This document shows positions 8,526 through 15,724 of a stretch of 32,234 bases of DNA, piece by piece; within the stretch, counting starts at the first letter, position 1; each line of letters starts with the position of its first letter. Position numbers and translations under genes: made by a program. The stretch is taken from positions 1 through 32,234 of the forward strand of contig MGQQ01000053.1 of assembly GCA_001798855.1 (NCBI GenBank). Direction: 5' to 3'. Below the pieces are notes generated by a model that worked only from the letters and a program-made list of their open reading frames with translations, was not told the DNA's origin and ran no database searches. This stretch comes from Deltaproteobacteria bacterium RBG_16_49_23. Its GTDB lineage: Bacteria > Desulfobacterota > BSN033 > UBA1163.

Positions 8526-9137
8526 TCAGAGAGTTTCATAAAAAGATTTCTTCAGGAACTTGAAAGAGCTCACGAACTTATCGAAGATGTCAAAGGCAGC
8601 GGGGTCATAGGTTCCATCCAGAGACCTCCACTGGGTGATATAAAAACCCACTACCCGGTCACCCCGTTTGGCGAATATCACCTTTCCCCTGACCTTCTCT
8701 TTTTTCACCGGATCCTTTCCCTCTACCGTGACGGCAAGCCCCTCTCCGCCAACGACCTGCACCTTCTTCTTCTCCAGGATCTGAAAATGGAGGATCGCGT
8801 TAAAGAGAAATCGCTTGAAGAACTCCTTTTCTCGATCCTCAAACCGTGTGGAACATCCGAAGGGCTCCTCATCATAGGCAAAGGTGGTCAAGGATGGAAA
8901 ATCACCGGGATCGGGCCTCACAAAACCGAAATTGATATCGTTCTCTCCTGTTTCGACCCGAAGCAGCTTCCAATCCGGAGGAGGCGGCACAAATTCAAGT
9001 TCATCCTCCCAGATGACGGTCCCCTGTTGAGTCAAGCGATAAGGAACAGCCTTTTTCTCCGTCTCAAAAGTTGCGCATCCGGAAAGCCAAACAGTCGCGA
9101 AAAATAAAGAAAGAATCAGAAGACTTTTTCTCTTCAT
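8526..9137 (-). CDS. Hypothetical lipoprotein
   Basis: This 203-residue protein has a clear lipoprotein signal: MKRK, a hydrophobic stretch, then the lipobox LSGC with the acylated cysteine at residue 21. It would be anchored on the periplasmic side of a membrane. The rest has the look of a small alpha/beta domain (FVPPPPDWKLLRVETGEND, then EGLAVTVEGKDPVKKEKVRG), without any catalytic motif I recognise. Its ATG overlaps the stop of the upstream selenoprotein peroxiredoxin (ATGA, 4 bases), so the two are probably translated together and may act in the same envelope process. An AGGAAAACC precedes the start. Function unknown. Confidence 0.8.
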   Translation of the reverse strand: MKRKSLLILSLFFATVWLSGCATFETEKKAVPYRLTQQGTVIWEDELEFVPPPPDWKLLRVETGENDINFGFVRPDPGDFPSLTTFAYDEEPFGCSTRFEDREKEFFKRFLFNAILHFQILEKKKVQVVGGEGLAVTVEGKDPVKKEKVRGKVIFAKRGDRVVGFYITQWRSLDGTYDPAAFDIFDKFVSSFKFLKKSFYETL

Positions 9138-9685
9138 GGTTTTCCTCCTTCCTGGTTCAGTTTTTTAAGAAAGAGGAGAATATCCTTGAAAACCGGCGAA
9201 CCATCCCTGACATAACGAATGACGCCCTTCTTGTCGATGATAATCGTCCGTCTGCTGAAGATGGGCTTGCCCTCAGGTTGCGCATCCACACTGACGCCCA
9301 GAAAAGAGGTGACATTGGAAAGGAGAGGAAAGGTTAAATCTAAACCCTTTGCCCAATATTTTAGGGTGATGACATCGTCCCGACTGACGCCCAGAACCCG
9401 GGCGTTGAAGCGCTCATAGAGGTAAAGGTTCCTCTGATGGCCCTCCATCTCGCCCGTTCAGACGGGTGTATAGGCCGCCGGGAAAAAGGTGATGACCAGG
9501 TGATGTTTCCCGTAATACTCCTCAGCATAATTGATCACCCGATCGTGCGTGGAGGGAAGGGTAAAGTTAAGCAGCTCCCTTCCAACCAATTCCACTTTTT
9601 TCTTAGCTTCCACACTGGAGAGGAGAAGAAGGAATAACAGGAGAAAAATCAAAAAGAAACATTTGCAAAACCTCTTCCTCTTCAT
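9134..9685 (-). CDS. Exported peroxiredoxin with in-frame UGA at the catalytic position (probable selenoprotein)
   Basis: Read through the TGA at 9460-9458, this is a 183-residue AhpC/TSA-family peroxiredoxin. The peroxidatic signature PxxxTxxC appears as P-A-A-Y-T-P-V-(TGA), then TGEM, so the stop codon replaces exactly the catalytic cysteine, giving Sec76. Downstream the fold continues in the same frame: FNARVLGVSRDDV, FPLLSNVTSFLGV and SRRTIIIDKKGVIRYV, the last with the conserved active-site arginine region. Residues 1-28 are a strong signal peptide (MKRKRFCKC, then a long Leu/Phe run), so the protein should act in the periplasm. No resolving cysteine is left in the mature part, suggesting a one-Sec mechanism with an external thiol reductant. 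AAGGAGG precedes the ATG by 5 bases. Seleno-peroxiredoxins (PrxU) are known; a TGC/TGT-to-TGA sequencing error is the main alternative. Confidence 0.88.
9436..9460 (-). promoter_or_regulatory. UGA recoding site with candidate bacterial SECIS hairpin
   Basis: After the UGA (9460-9458) and 8 bases, GATGG (9449-9445) and CCATC (9440-9436) form a perfect 5-pair stem with loop AGGG (9444-9441). The loop starts about 16 bases after the UGA and begins with A-G, within the usual range for bacterial SECIS elements. The stem is short, and alternative pairing with a CGCCCG at 9404-9399 is possible. Confidence 0.5.
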
Positions 9686-9700
9686 AGAGACCTCCTTTCT

Positions 9701-9724
9701 GGTTTAATAATAGAATCTTAAACC
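9701..9724. promoter_or_regulatory. Candidate operator upstream of the peroxiredoxin
   Basis: GGTTTAA (9701-9707) and TTAAACC (9718-9724) are a perfect 7-base inverted repeat around an AT-rich centre containing AGAATC. It starts 16 bases upstream of the peroxiredoxin ATG. It shares only a little with the candidate PerR boxes at 11274 and 11801, so its regulator is uncertain. Confidence 0.3.
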
Positions 9725-9743
9725 ATTTTCCTTTTCTTTGCAA

Positions 9744-9788
9744 TTTCCCCCTTTCATTCCTGTCTATGACAGGGAGGAAAGGGGGAAA
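9744..9788 (-). terminator. Long hairpin after the diheme cytochrome gene
   Basis: Arms 9744-9764 and 9768-9788 pair over 21 bases with two mismatches around a 3-base loop. It begins just after the stop at 9792 on the minus strand and probably ends or attenuates that transcript before the peroxiredoxin gene. Confidence 0.65.
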
Positions 9789-9791
9789 GGA

Positions 9792-11192
9792 TTAAAGGGT
9801 TCTCATAAATTCCACCAAATCCTTCTTTTCCTGTTCGCTCAGTTTGAGTTCAAGGATCAGGTTGAAGAGCTCTACGGTATCCTCTAATGTCAGCAGCCTT
9901 CCATCGTGGAGATACGTTGGAGAATCTTTGATGCCCCGCAGTGGGAAGGTCTTGATGGGACCATCCGCGCCGGCCATCCGCCCATTGATCATCCGCGGTT
10001 TATAGAACCGCTCCACCTTGAGATCGTGCATTAAATTGTCTGTGTAGTAGGGAGCCGGGTGGCAGACACCACATTTTCCCTTCTCAAAGAAAACCGTCTG
10101 GCCTCGTAACTCGGCTTGTGTTGCCTTCTTTGGATTGACTTTGCCGAAGAGGTCAAGTTTCGGAGCAGGCGGGAAGTCAAGAAGCGCCTGAAATTCCGAC
10201 ATTGCGTGGACCTGGCTGCCCCGTTCAAGGATGTTCGCCCCCTTCTTTGTAGCGATTACAGGGTCGCCATCAAAATAAGCAGCTCTCTGTTCAAATTCGG
10301 TAAAATCTTCGATCGACTTTAATGCTCGTTGAGACCCGAAAAGGCGCTGGACATTCACTCCCCTTAATGGGGGTGTATCAATACGATGTCGAAACTCTTG
10401 GGGGCGGATGTCTCCAACAAGGTGGGTTGCAGCGTTTGTGTGGCCGTTGGCATGACAGTCGAAGCAGGTTACCCCACGGCTTGCCTTTTCGGAGCGACGG
10501 TCTTCGGTCTGGTTGAACTGCTGCTGTGGAAATGGTGTAACCAATAGTCTAACACCTTCAATCTGCTTGGGGTTAAGAATCCCATTGAAAAGCTCGTAGT
10601 AATTGTCAATCGTCACCAATTTCCCCTTAGAAACGTCACCCAGGTCGGGTCGCGTCGTTAGGTAAATAGGCGCTGGAAATTCGGGCAAAAAATGATCGGG
10701 AAGGTCAAAATCGAGGTCAAAGCGGGTAAGGTCACGGCCTTCTTGCTTTTTTATCTCTTCAATATGAAATTTTGGGAAAACCATTCCTCCTTCCGGATGA
10801 TTGGGATGAGGAAGGGGAAAGAATCCCGCAGGAAATAAGTTCTTCTCGCGGATTTCTTCGGGAGTCATAGAAGCCAGTGTCTGCCAGGTCATCCCCTTTG
10901 GAAGTTTAACCCGAACGCCTTCCTGGATCGGTTTTCCCCGGGACATTGTCACACCACTGGCCGGTCGATTGCTCAAATCATAACGCTCACTGAGCAGATC
11001 CATGTGGCGTTTCATCACTTCATGCTTTGCTGCCTTCATCCGAGCCATGATTGCCTCAAAACTCTCTTTGATCACTACAGGAGAGTAACTGGATTCTTTC
11101 TTTGAAGGAGATTGGGCAAAGGTTGAAATGGACATCATGACCGGTAACAGAACTGCAATTACCCATCCAAAGTATTTTATCATTTTTAACAT
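9792..11192 (-). CDS. Exported diheme c-type cytochrome, cytochrome-c-peroxidase/MauG-like
   Basis: This 466-residue protein has a signal peptide (about residues 1-26, ending STFAQ) and two c-type heme motifs: CFDCH near residue 246 and CGVCH near residue 378. The C-terminal part, with FPLRGIKDSPTYLHDGRLLTLEDTVELFNLIL, matches the di-heme cytochrome c peroxidase/MauG superfamily. The long N-terminal extension is unlike classical 320-residue peroxidases, so substrate and reaction are open; peroxide reduction in the periplasm is a reasonable inference from the neighbouring PerR-like regulator and peroxiredoxin. AAGGAGG lies 9-10 bases before the ATG. A motif shared with the perR upstream region lies about 80 bases upstream. 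Members of this type are often mislabelled cytochrome b6 in databases. Confidence 0.8.
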   Translation of the reverse strand: MLKMIKYFGWVIAVLLPVMMSISTFAQSPSKKESSYSPVVIKESFEAIMARMKAAKHEVMKRHMDLLSERYDLSNRPASGVTMSRGKPIQEGVRVKLPKGMTWQTLASMTPEEIREKNLFPAGFFPLPHPNHPEGGMVFPKFHIEEIKKQEGRDLTRFDLDFDLPDHFLPEFPAPIYLTTRPDLGDVSKGKLVTIDNYYELFNGILNPKQIEGVRLLVTPFPQQQFNQTEDRRSEKASRGVTCFDCHANGHTNAATHLVGDIRPQEFRHRIDTPPLRGVNVQRLFGSQRALKSIEDFTEFEQRAAYFDGDPVIATKKGANILERGSQVHAMSEFQALLDFPPAPKLDLFGKVNPKKATQAELRGQTVFFEKGKCGVCHPAPYYTDNLMHDLKVERFYKPRMINGRMAGADGPIKTFPLRGIKDSPTYLHDGRLLTLEDTVELFNLILELKLSEQEKKDLVEFMRTL

Positions 11193-11273
11193 TTTTACTT
11201 TCCTCCTTTTCGTTGAATTCTTGGCAGTTAGGGTTTAAAGACCCATTCACCTCCTCCCCTCATTTAAACTAAT

Positions 11274-11286
11274 CTGGAATGATTCC
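11274..11286. promoter_or_regulatory. Candidate PerR/Fur box upstream of the diheme cytochrome
   Basis: The core CTGGAATGATTCC is partly palindromic (GGAAT-GA-TTCC type) and shares 12 bases, CTGGAATGATTC, with the site at 11801-11812 upstream of the perR-like gene, there in the opposite orientation. The sharing between two genes of one stress block is the evidence; the half-sites resemble Fur/PerR boxes only loosely. Confidence 0.5.
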
Positions 11287-11367
11287 GAATAAAATTTCAA
11301 AAAAATTTATGGAAATGTAATTTCTATCCCTAACCTCTGTAAGGATTGGTCAAGTTGAACGAGGGAG

Positions 11368-11784
11368 TCACTTTCCTTTACACTCCTGACAATATCCGTG
11401 ATATTCAAGCCTGGTATCAGTAACCCAGAAGCGAGCTTTTTTTGCGACCTCCTTTAGGTCAATGGAGACAGGGACCTTGTAATCCATTATCTTATTACAT
11501 CCCTTACAGACCAAATTAATGTGCTCCATAATATTCCCCTCATAACGGTTTTCCATTTTATCGAACTCCAGCATTTTAATGATGCCATGCCTGGAAAATT
11601 CATTGAGGGTGGAATAAACCGTGGATAAACTCAGGCTCCCGACTTTTTTCATCGCCTCCCGATAAATTAGGCTTGCACCTGGATGAAGATGGGTTTTATC
11701 GACTAATACTTCAATGATTGCAAGTCGTTGCGGGGTAAGTTTTAACCCTTTCTCCCTCATCTTTTTAATAATCGATGTTTTCAT
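11368..11784 (-). CDS. perR: Fur-family regulator, PerR-like
   Basis: This 138-residue cytoplasmic repressor has the Fur winged helix (KLTPQRLAIIEVL, then SLSTVYSTLNEFSRHGII) followed by the metal-binding dimer domain. Two CxxC pairs, C93/C96 and C132/C135, make the structural zinc site. Relative to Bacillus subtilis PerR the sensing-site aspartate is kept (D101, matching D104), which favours PerR over Fur. H34 and H88 match the oxidisable histidines, but the position of the H93 ligand is N90. It is upstream of the diheme peroxidase-like gene and the peroxiredoxin on the same strand. A candidate box lies 17 bases before its own ATG, suggesting autoregulation. The Shine-Dalgarno is weak. Confidence 0.85.
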   Translation of the reverse strand: MKTSIIKKMREKGLKLTPQRLAIIEVLVDKTHLHPGASLIYREAMKKVGSLSLSTVYSTLNEFSRHGIIKMLEFDKMENRYEGNIMEHINLVCKGCNKIMDYKVPVSIDLKEVAKKARFWVTDTRLEYHGYCQECKGK

Positions 11785-11800
11785 CTCAATTTGTAATTAA

Positions 11801-11812
11801 GAATCATTCCAG
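11801..11812. promoter_or_regulatory. Candidate PerR/Fur box upstream of perR
   Basis: GAATCATTCCAG is the reverse complement of the core at 11274-11285. It ends 17 bases from the perR-like start codon, where a repressor would block transcription or initiation. Confidence 0.5.
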
Positions 11813-11924
11813 TTTACAAAGAACATATCCTGTCCGACATCGCTTGTCAAGTTATTGTCTCGCTCAAAAATGGCTTGCCAAAATAGATTGAGGAGTGTTA
11901 AATAATTGTTAAGGAAATAGAAAG

Positions 11925-12332
11925 ATGATTGCTTACGATCTCATCTGTTCCAATGGTCATCTTTTTGAGTGCTGGTTTAAAGACAGCTCCTGCTTTGAGG
12001 AGCAGCAGTCTGCCGGCATCATCAACTGCCCCGTCTGCGATGATACCCAGGTAGTGAAAACCTTTTCTCCATTCATGATCAAGAAGAGTGACGGAGAAAG
12101 AAAAAAGGGGGAGGAGGCCGCTCAGCAGGCCTTGCAGTTAATCCATGAGTATGTGGACAAACACTTCGAAGATGTGGGAGCCAAATTTGCCGAGGAGGCG
12201 CTCAAAATCCACCATGGAGAAGAAGAAAAGAGAAACATCCGGGGAACGGCCACGATAGAGGAGGAAGTGATCCTGAAGGAAGAAGGGGTCCAGTTCTTAA
12301 AGGTCCCGATCGTCAAACGGCTTCTGAACTGA
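11925..12332 (+). CDS. DUF1178 family protein
   Basis: This 135-residue protein matches the uncharacterised DUF1178 family. It opens with MIAYDLICSNGHLFECWFKD and has a probable zinc ribbon made of C9 and the CPVC pair near residues 36-39, then TFSPFMIKK. The middle is a charged helix (EEAAQQALQLIHEYVDKH), and the end FLKVPIVKRLLN is also typical of the family. There is no signal peptide, so it should be cytoplasmic. An AAGGAAAT precedes the ATG by about 9 bases. It stands alone, divergent from perR and convergent with the LytTR regulator. Function unknown; the zinc ribbon hints at nucleic-acid or protein binding. Confidence 0.85.
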   Translation: MIAYDLICSNGHLFECWFKDSSCFEEQQSAGIINCPVCDDTQVVKTFSPFMIKKSDGERKKGEEAAQQALQLIHEYVDKHFEDVGAKFAEEALKIHHGEEEKRNIRGTATIEEEVILKEEGVQFLKVPIVKRLLN

Positions 12333-12413
12333 GGCTTTGAATGCTGAGATCTCTCGGTCCCTTTTTTGAACTCATCATAAAGCCGTCATCAAAAGTATTC
12401 GGTTTCGGGCCGG

Positions 12414-13178
12414 CTACATTTGTTTGAACAGATGAAGGTAGTTGCGGCTTACGGTGAGAAGCTCCGGTCTCTCTTTAAGTTTCAATATTCCTCGTCCTGT
12501 GAGTGAACGACTCACTTTGTCTATCTTGGAAACATTGACGATCGTTCCCCGGTGTATCTGCCAGAATTGACCGGGATCGAGTTCCTGGGCCAATTCTTTA
12601 ATGCTCTTTTTAATAAGGGACTCCCCTTCTTTGGTTATGACCAGAGTGTATTTATCTTCGGCCTTGAAGTAGTCTGCCTCCTCCACGGGTATGAGACGGA
12701 TACTATCTTTACTTTGCGTTTTAATCCAATGCAAAAAATCAGACCCTCCTCTGCCCGGCAACTTGGAAAGGACCTGCTCTACAACCTCAGCCAATCTTGC
12801 AGGTGGTTCAATGGAAGAATTCAATTGGTTCTTGAGGCGCTGAATGGTCTGAATCAGTCTGTTTTTTGACACAGGTTTGAGGAGATAATCAACAGCCTCC
12901 TTCTCAAAGGCTTCTACTGCATACTGATCGAAGGCGGTTACAAATACGATACGACAGAGCCCTGCTATTTTTTTTGCAACCTCCATACCTGAAAGACCAG
13001 GCATTCTGATATCAAGGAAGGCGATCTGCGGTCGTTTTGATTCCACTAATTCAAGGGCTTCTTTACCATTTTTGGCCTCGCCGCAAATCATGAGCTCCGG
13101 CCAAATCTCTGACAAAATGGATTTGAGGTATGTCCTCAACTCCTTTTCATCATCTGCGATAATGGCTTTGAAGATCAT
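12414..13178 (-). CDS. LytTR-family response regulator
   Basis: This 254-residue regulator has a receiver domain (about residues 1-120; acidic pair D9/D10, phosphoacceptor D56 in FLDIRMPG, K102 region in YLLKPVS) and a C-terminal LytTR DNA-binding domain (about 150-250; YFKAEDKYTLV, FWQIHRGTIVNVSKI, LTVSRNYL). LytTR proteins bind direct repeats and activate nearby genes. Its start lies 29 bases inside the upstream kinase gene with GAGGTG 7 bases before the ATG, so the two proteins are a coupled kinase/regulator pair. Being the last genes of the oxidoreductase/ABC/barrel block, they probably control it. Confidence 0.92.
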   Translation of the reverse strand: MIFKAIIADDEKELRTYLKSILSEIWPELMICGEAKNGKEALELVESKRPQIAFLDIRMPGLSGMEVAKKIAGLCRIVFVTAFDQYAVEAFEKEAVDYLLKPVSKNRLIQTIQRLKNQLNSSIEPPARLAEVVEQVLSKLPGRGGSDFLHWIKTQSKDSIRLIPVEEADYFKAEDKYTLVITKEGESLIKKSIKELAQELDPGQFWQIHRGTIVNVSKIDKVSRSLTGRGILKLKERPELLTVSRNYLHLFKQM

Positions 13179-14232
13179 GCTTGGGCACCTCGATGATCGC
13201 CCTTACTCCATTTGGCTTGTTTTCTTCTAAAAGTAAACGCCCTTTTTCCCCATAAAGCAATTTAATACGTTCTCTCACGTTTCCGATACCTACCCCGGTC
13301 TTGTTGAAAGAGGAGAATCCTTGACCATCATCGCTGATTTCGATTCTTATGACTTCATCTTCTTCTCCAACCTTTATCATGATTGCTCCTCCCTCCATTT
13401 TGGGCTCAAGCCCGTGTTTTACGGCATTCTCTACCAGAGGCTGAAGCAACATAGGCGGGAAGGGATATTTCCGGACTGCATCAGAAAGCTCGACCTTGAA
13501 ACGGAGCCTGTCGCCCATCCTGATTTTTTGAATATTAAGATAGGCTTTGATCATGTCCATTTCTTGATCTAATGTGATTGGATCAGGAAATGTCCTTGAC
13601 AGAGAGGTGCGCAGATAATGAATCAGATCCATTAACATAGACTTGCCATTGGCCGGGTCTGTGTCTATCAGACTCAGGATATTGGAAAGGGTATTGAACA
13701 AGAAATGGGGCTCGATCTGTGCCTGAAGCAGTCTCAGATTGGTCTCAAGGGCTTCTTTTTCAATGGAAAGACGTTTGATCCTTTCTTGCTGGATCTCTTC
13801 CTCACTCACTCTTAATCTTGCTCTGACGTAGAAGAAATAACTGACAGCACTACCGAAGGCGATGGCAATGATGATAGTCTGAAGAAGACCTCTATCCTGT
13901 GGCTTCAGGACGATGGAAAAGATCTGCTGAAGGACAAAAGGCCCTATTTGCAAGCCGATCAGGATTCCACTGCCAACGCCTATTGTGAATGTGAAAGCAA
14001 GGGATGCACTCTTCTCTGGTTTAAATATCCAGAGTAAAAACATAATGATCGAGCAAATAGAGATCCCGAAAGATTGAGACACAATTAAATTAATGATAAA
14101 GGACTTTGTGGTGATACCTGTAAAGGTTAAGAAAGCGGCGATCAAAGTGGATATGATAATCGTATAGAGTAAATCAATAAAAACATTTCTCGCATTGATA
14201 TAATGCTTGATATAAATTTCGCTTTGTTCCAT
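13150..14232 (-). CDS. LytS-like membrane sensor histidine kinase
   Basis: This 360-residue kinase has four membrane helices in the N-terminal part (about residues 17-38, 45-70, 77-105, 115-137), a short coiled coil, and a His_kinase-type domain. The phosphorylated histidine is H176 in QIEPHFLFNTLSNI. The ATP-binding part has LLQPLVENAVKHGLEP (N box) and ISDDGQGF, then GIGNVRERI (G boxes). No periplasmic sensor domain is present, so it may sense something within the membrane, which would suit a lipid-related cluster. It starts 26 bases after the barrel gene and overlaps the LytTR regulator. No clear Shine-Dalgarno is visible. Confidence 0.9.
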   Translation of the reverse strand: MEQSEIYIKHYINARNVFIDLLYTIIISTLIAAFLTFTGITTKSFIINLIVSQSFGISICSIIMFLLWIFKPEKSASLAFTFTIGVGSGILIGLQIGPFVLQQIFSIVLKPQDRGLLQTIIIAIAFGSAVSYFFYVRARLRVSEEEIQQERIKRLSIEKEALETNLRLLQAQIEPHFLFNTLSNILSLIDTDPANGKSMLMDLIHYLRTSLSRTFPDPITLDQEMDMIKAYLNIQKIRMGDRLRFKVELSDAVRKYPFPPMLLQPLVENAVKHGLEPKMEGGAIMIKVGEEDEVIRIEISDDGQGFSSFNKTGVGIGNVRERIKLLYGEKGRLLLEENKPNGVRAIIEVPKHDLQSHYRR

Positions 14233-14258
14233 GCTCAGGTTACCCGGCGCTTTCTATA

Positions 14259-15638
14259 TCAGAAGCTATACTTTAGGCCGATCATCCATTGATAATAGAG
14301 GATACTCCCAAACTCTGTATTCTTGCCACCTGCCATTACGGTACCGACGGAAAACAACTCCAGATGATTACCCAAAGAATATGACACAACTTTTGTAAAT
14401 TGACCAGATCCATCATTCAAATTCTGGGTCCAGCGTAAGGTAAGATCGATTTTGTTTTTGATATTATTCTGAGTATACTGGAGCAGTGCATAATTCTTTC
14501 GCAAGAATCTTAATCCCGTATTGACCGTTTGGCCAAGGGTCTTTTGTCCCAATGCCGATACCAAACCGTTAGAGCTGATAGCTCCTGCTGCCCTGCGCCT
14601 TAAGGAGTAGTAGGTATCTGAATCAGCATCGCTGTACCCTGGGCTATAATAGGCGTATTCCATCGACAAGGTTCCACTCGCTGCAAAAGTGTAGGAGCCT
14701 CCGATGAGGAGAACCGGTTTAATAGTGGAATCGTCTCGATGGAGTTTTTGCATTGAAGCCCCCAAAGGGGAATTAGCCCTCTTGGGGTATAATGCCTTAC
14801 TACCTTGGGTAATGACTCCCTCGCCATAGAGCAGGATGGCATCGGAAATAGTCCATCCTCCAAAAAACCCCAATGAATTCAGGGAATCCTCCCTATGCGA
14901 GAAGATGATTGAACCATAATTCTGCCGGCCTGTATAATCTATCTTCAAGGCATAAGTCTTTTCAAATGGCGTGCCTTGAGGAAAGCCAATCGGAAAGCCG
15001 GATGCGGTCTTGTTACGTCCTTCATCTGTATTGGCGATGAAAGATATCGTCCAGGAACTTCCCGGGATCCAGACCAACCGGCCGAAATCCATGCCCGGCA
15101 CTTCCAGGTAGGGGTTACGACGACCATTATCCTGGAAAAAGGGATTGGAAGGAGAGAATAGAAAGGAAGGCCCCCATTGCAGGTTTTCGCGGCCGTAGGA
15201 TATAAATAGATTCTCACGCACCTTCCATCTTACCAACCACTCATTGATGTACCAATCGTCATCCCATTGGGATTCTCCCTTGCGGTGCCCTTCTCGCCAG
15301 ATGCTATACTCAAGTCTCATTCTGGGTTTAGCGCTTAGCTCTAAAGGGTCTATGTTTAGACGTAGATCCGGCCGTATTTCCAGATCTGCCGCGTAATGCG
15401 GAATTTGCAGAAAGTTGTTTTCAGGATTTTGGCTTGAATTGGAAGGCTCCTGGATAATACCATAGGTCAAAATCCGCAAATCCAACGAAAAGCGCTTGGC
15501 CAATGTCTTTTGGATCATGGCAAGGGCTGTATGACTATCCTCACCGGCTATTCCCGTCTCCGGCAAGCAACCTATACCAACCATCAATAGAACAACAATT
15601 GTGAAAAGGCGATTCTTCATTCTAAGGTATGTACTCAT
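14259..15638 (-). CDS. Outer-membrane beta-barrel protein of the envelope-export cluster
   Basis: This protein of about 459 residues has a signal peptide (MKNRLFTIVVLLMVGIGCLP, then GIAGED) and a long mature part with alternating aromatic/polar strands, many Tyr/Trp/Gly, and a terminal phenylalanine (MIGLKYSF), the outer-membrane insertion signal. Motifs such as LFISYGRENLQWGPSFLFSP resemble Wzi/alginate-export-like barrels, but I cannot assign a family with certainty. The frame is open upstream to 15674, where the first ATG lies inside a C/G-rich hairpin; the ATG at 15638 or 15617 is more credible. It lies between the LolA-like carrier and the kinase and could be the outer-membrane receiver of exported lipid. 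Confidence 0.75.
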   Translation of the reverse strand: MSTYLRMKNRLFTIVVLLMVGIGCLPETGIAGEDSHTALAMIQKTLAKRFSLDLRILTYGIIQEPSNSSQNPENNFLQIPHYAADLEIRPDLRLNIDPLELSAKPRMRLEYSIWREGHRKGESQWDDDWYINEWLVRWKVRENLFISYGRENLQWGPSFLFSPSNPFFQDNGRRNPYLEVPGMDFGRLVWIPGSSWTISFIANTDEGRNKTASGFPIGFPQGTPFEKTYALKIDYTGRQNYGSIIFSHREDSLNSLGFFGGWTISDAILLYGEGVITQGSKALYPKRANSPLGASMQKLHRDDSTIKPVLLIGGSYTFAASGTLSMEYAYYSPGYSDADSDTYYSLRRRAAGAISSNGLVSALGQKTLGQTVNTGLRFLRKNYALLQYTQNNIKNKIDLTLRWTQNLNDGSGQFTKVVSYSLGNHLELFSVGTVMAGGKNTEFGSILYYQWMIGLKYSF

Positions 15639-15649
15639 TTTGAAGGGTA

Positions 15650-15697
15650 CCCCCCACCCATCCCTCCCCCTCAAGGGGGGAGGGATGGGTGGGGGGG
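15650..15697. repeat. Long C/G-rich hairpin between carrier and barrel genes
   Basis: Arms 15650-15670 and about 15675-15697 pair nearly perfectly over 21 bases (CCCCCCACCC against GGGTGGGGGG at the ends), with a TCAA-type loop. It sits inside a same-strand gene series, so it may lower expression of the barrel and two-component genes relative to the transporter. Confidence 0.65.
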
Positions 15698-15724
15698 GAT
15701 GTCATTTTTCTTAATACGTTTGTA

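Noticed and set aside
9134-9685. Peroxiredoxin as an ordinary pseudogene split by a nonsense mutation
   Set aside because: The stop falls exactly on the one residue that is replaced by selenocysteine in known relatives, the rest is intact, and a hairpin follows at a suitable distance. A sequencing error is still possible.
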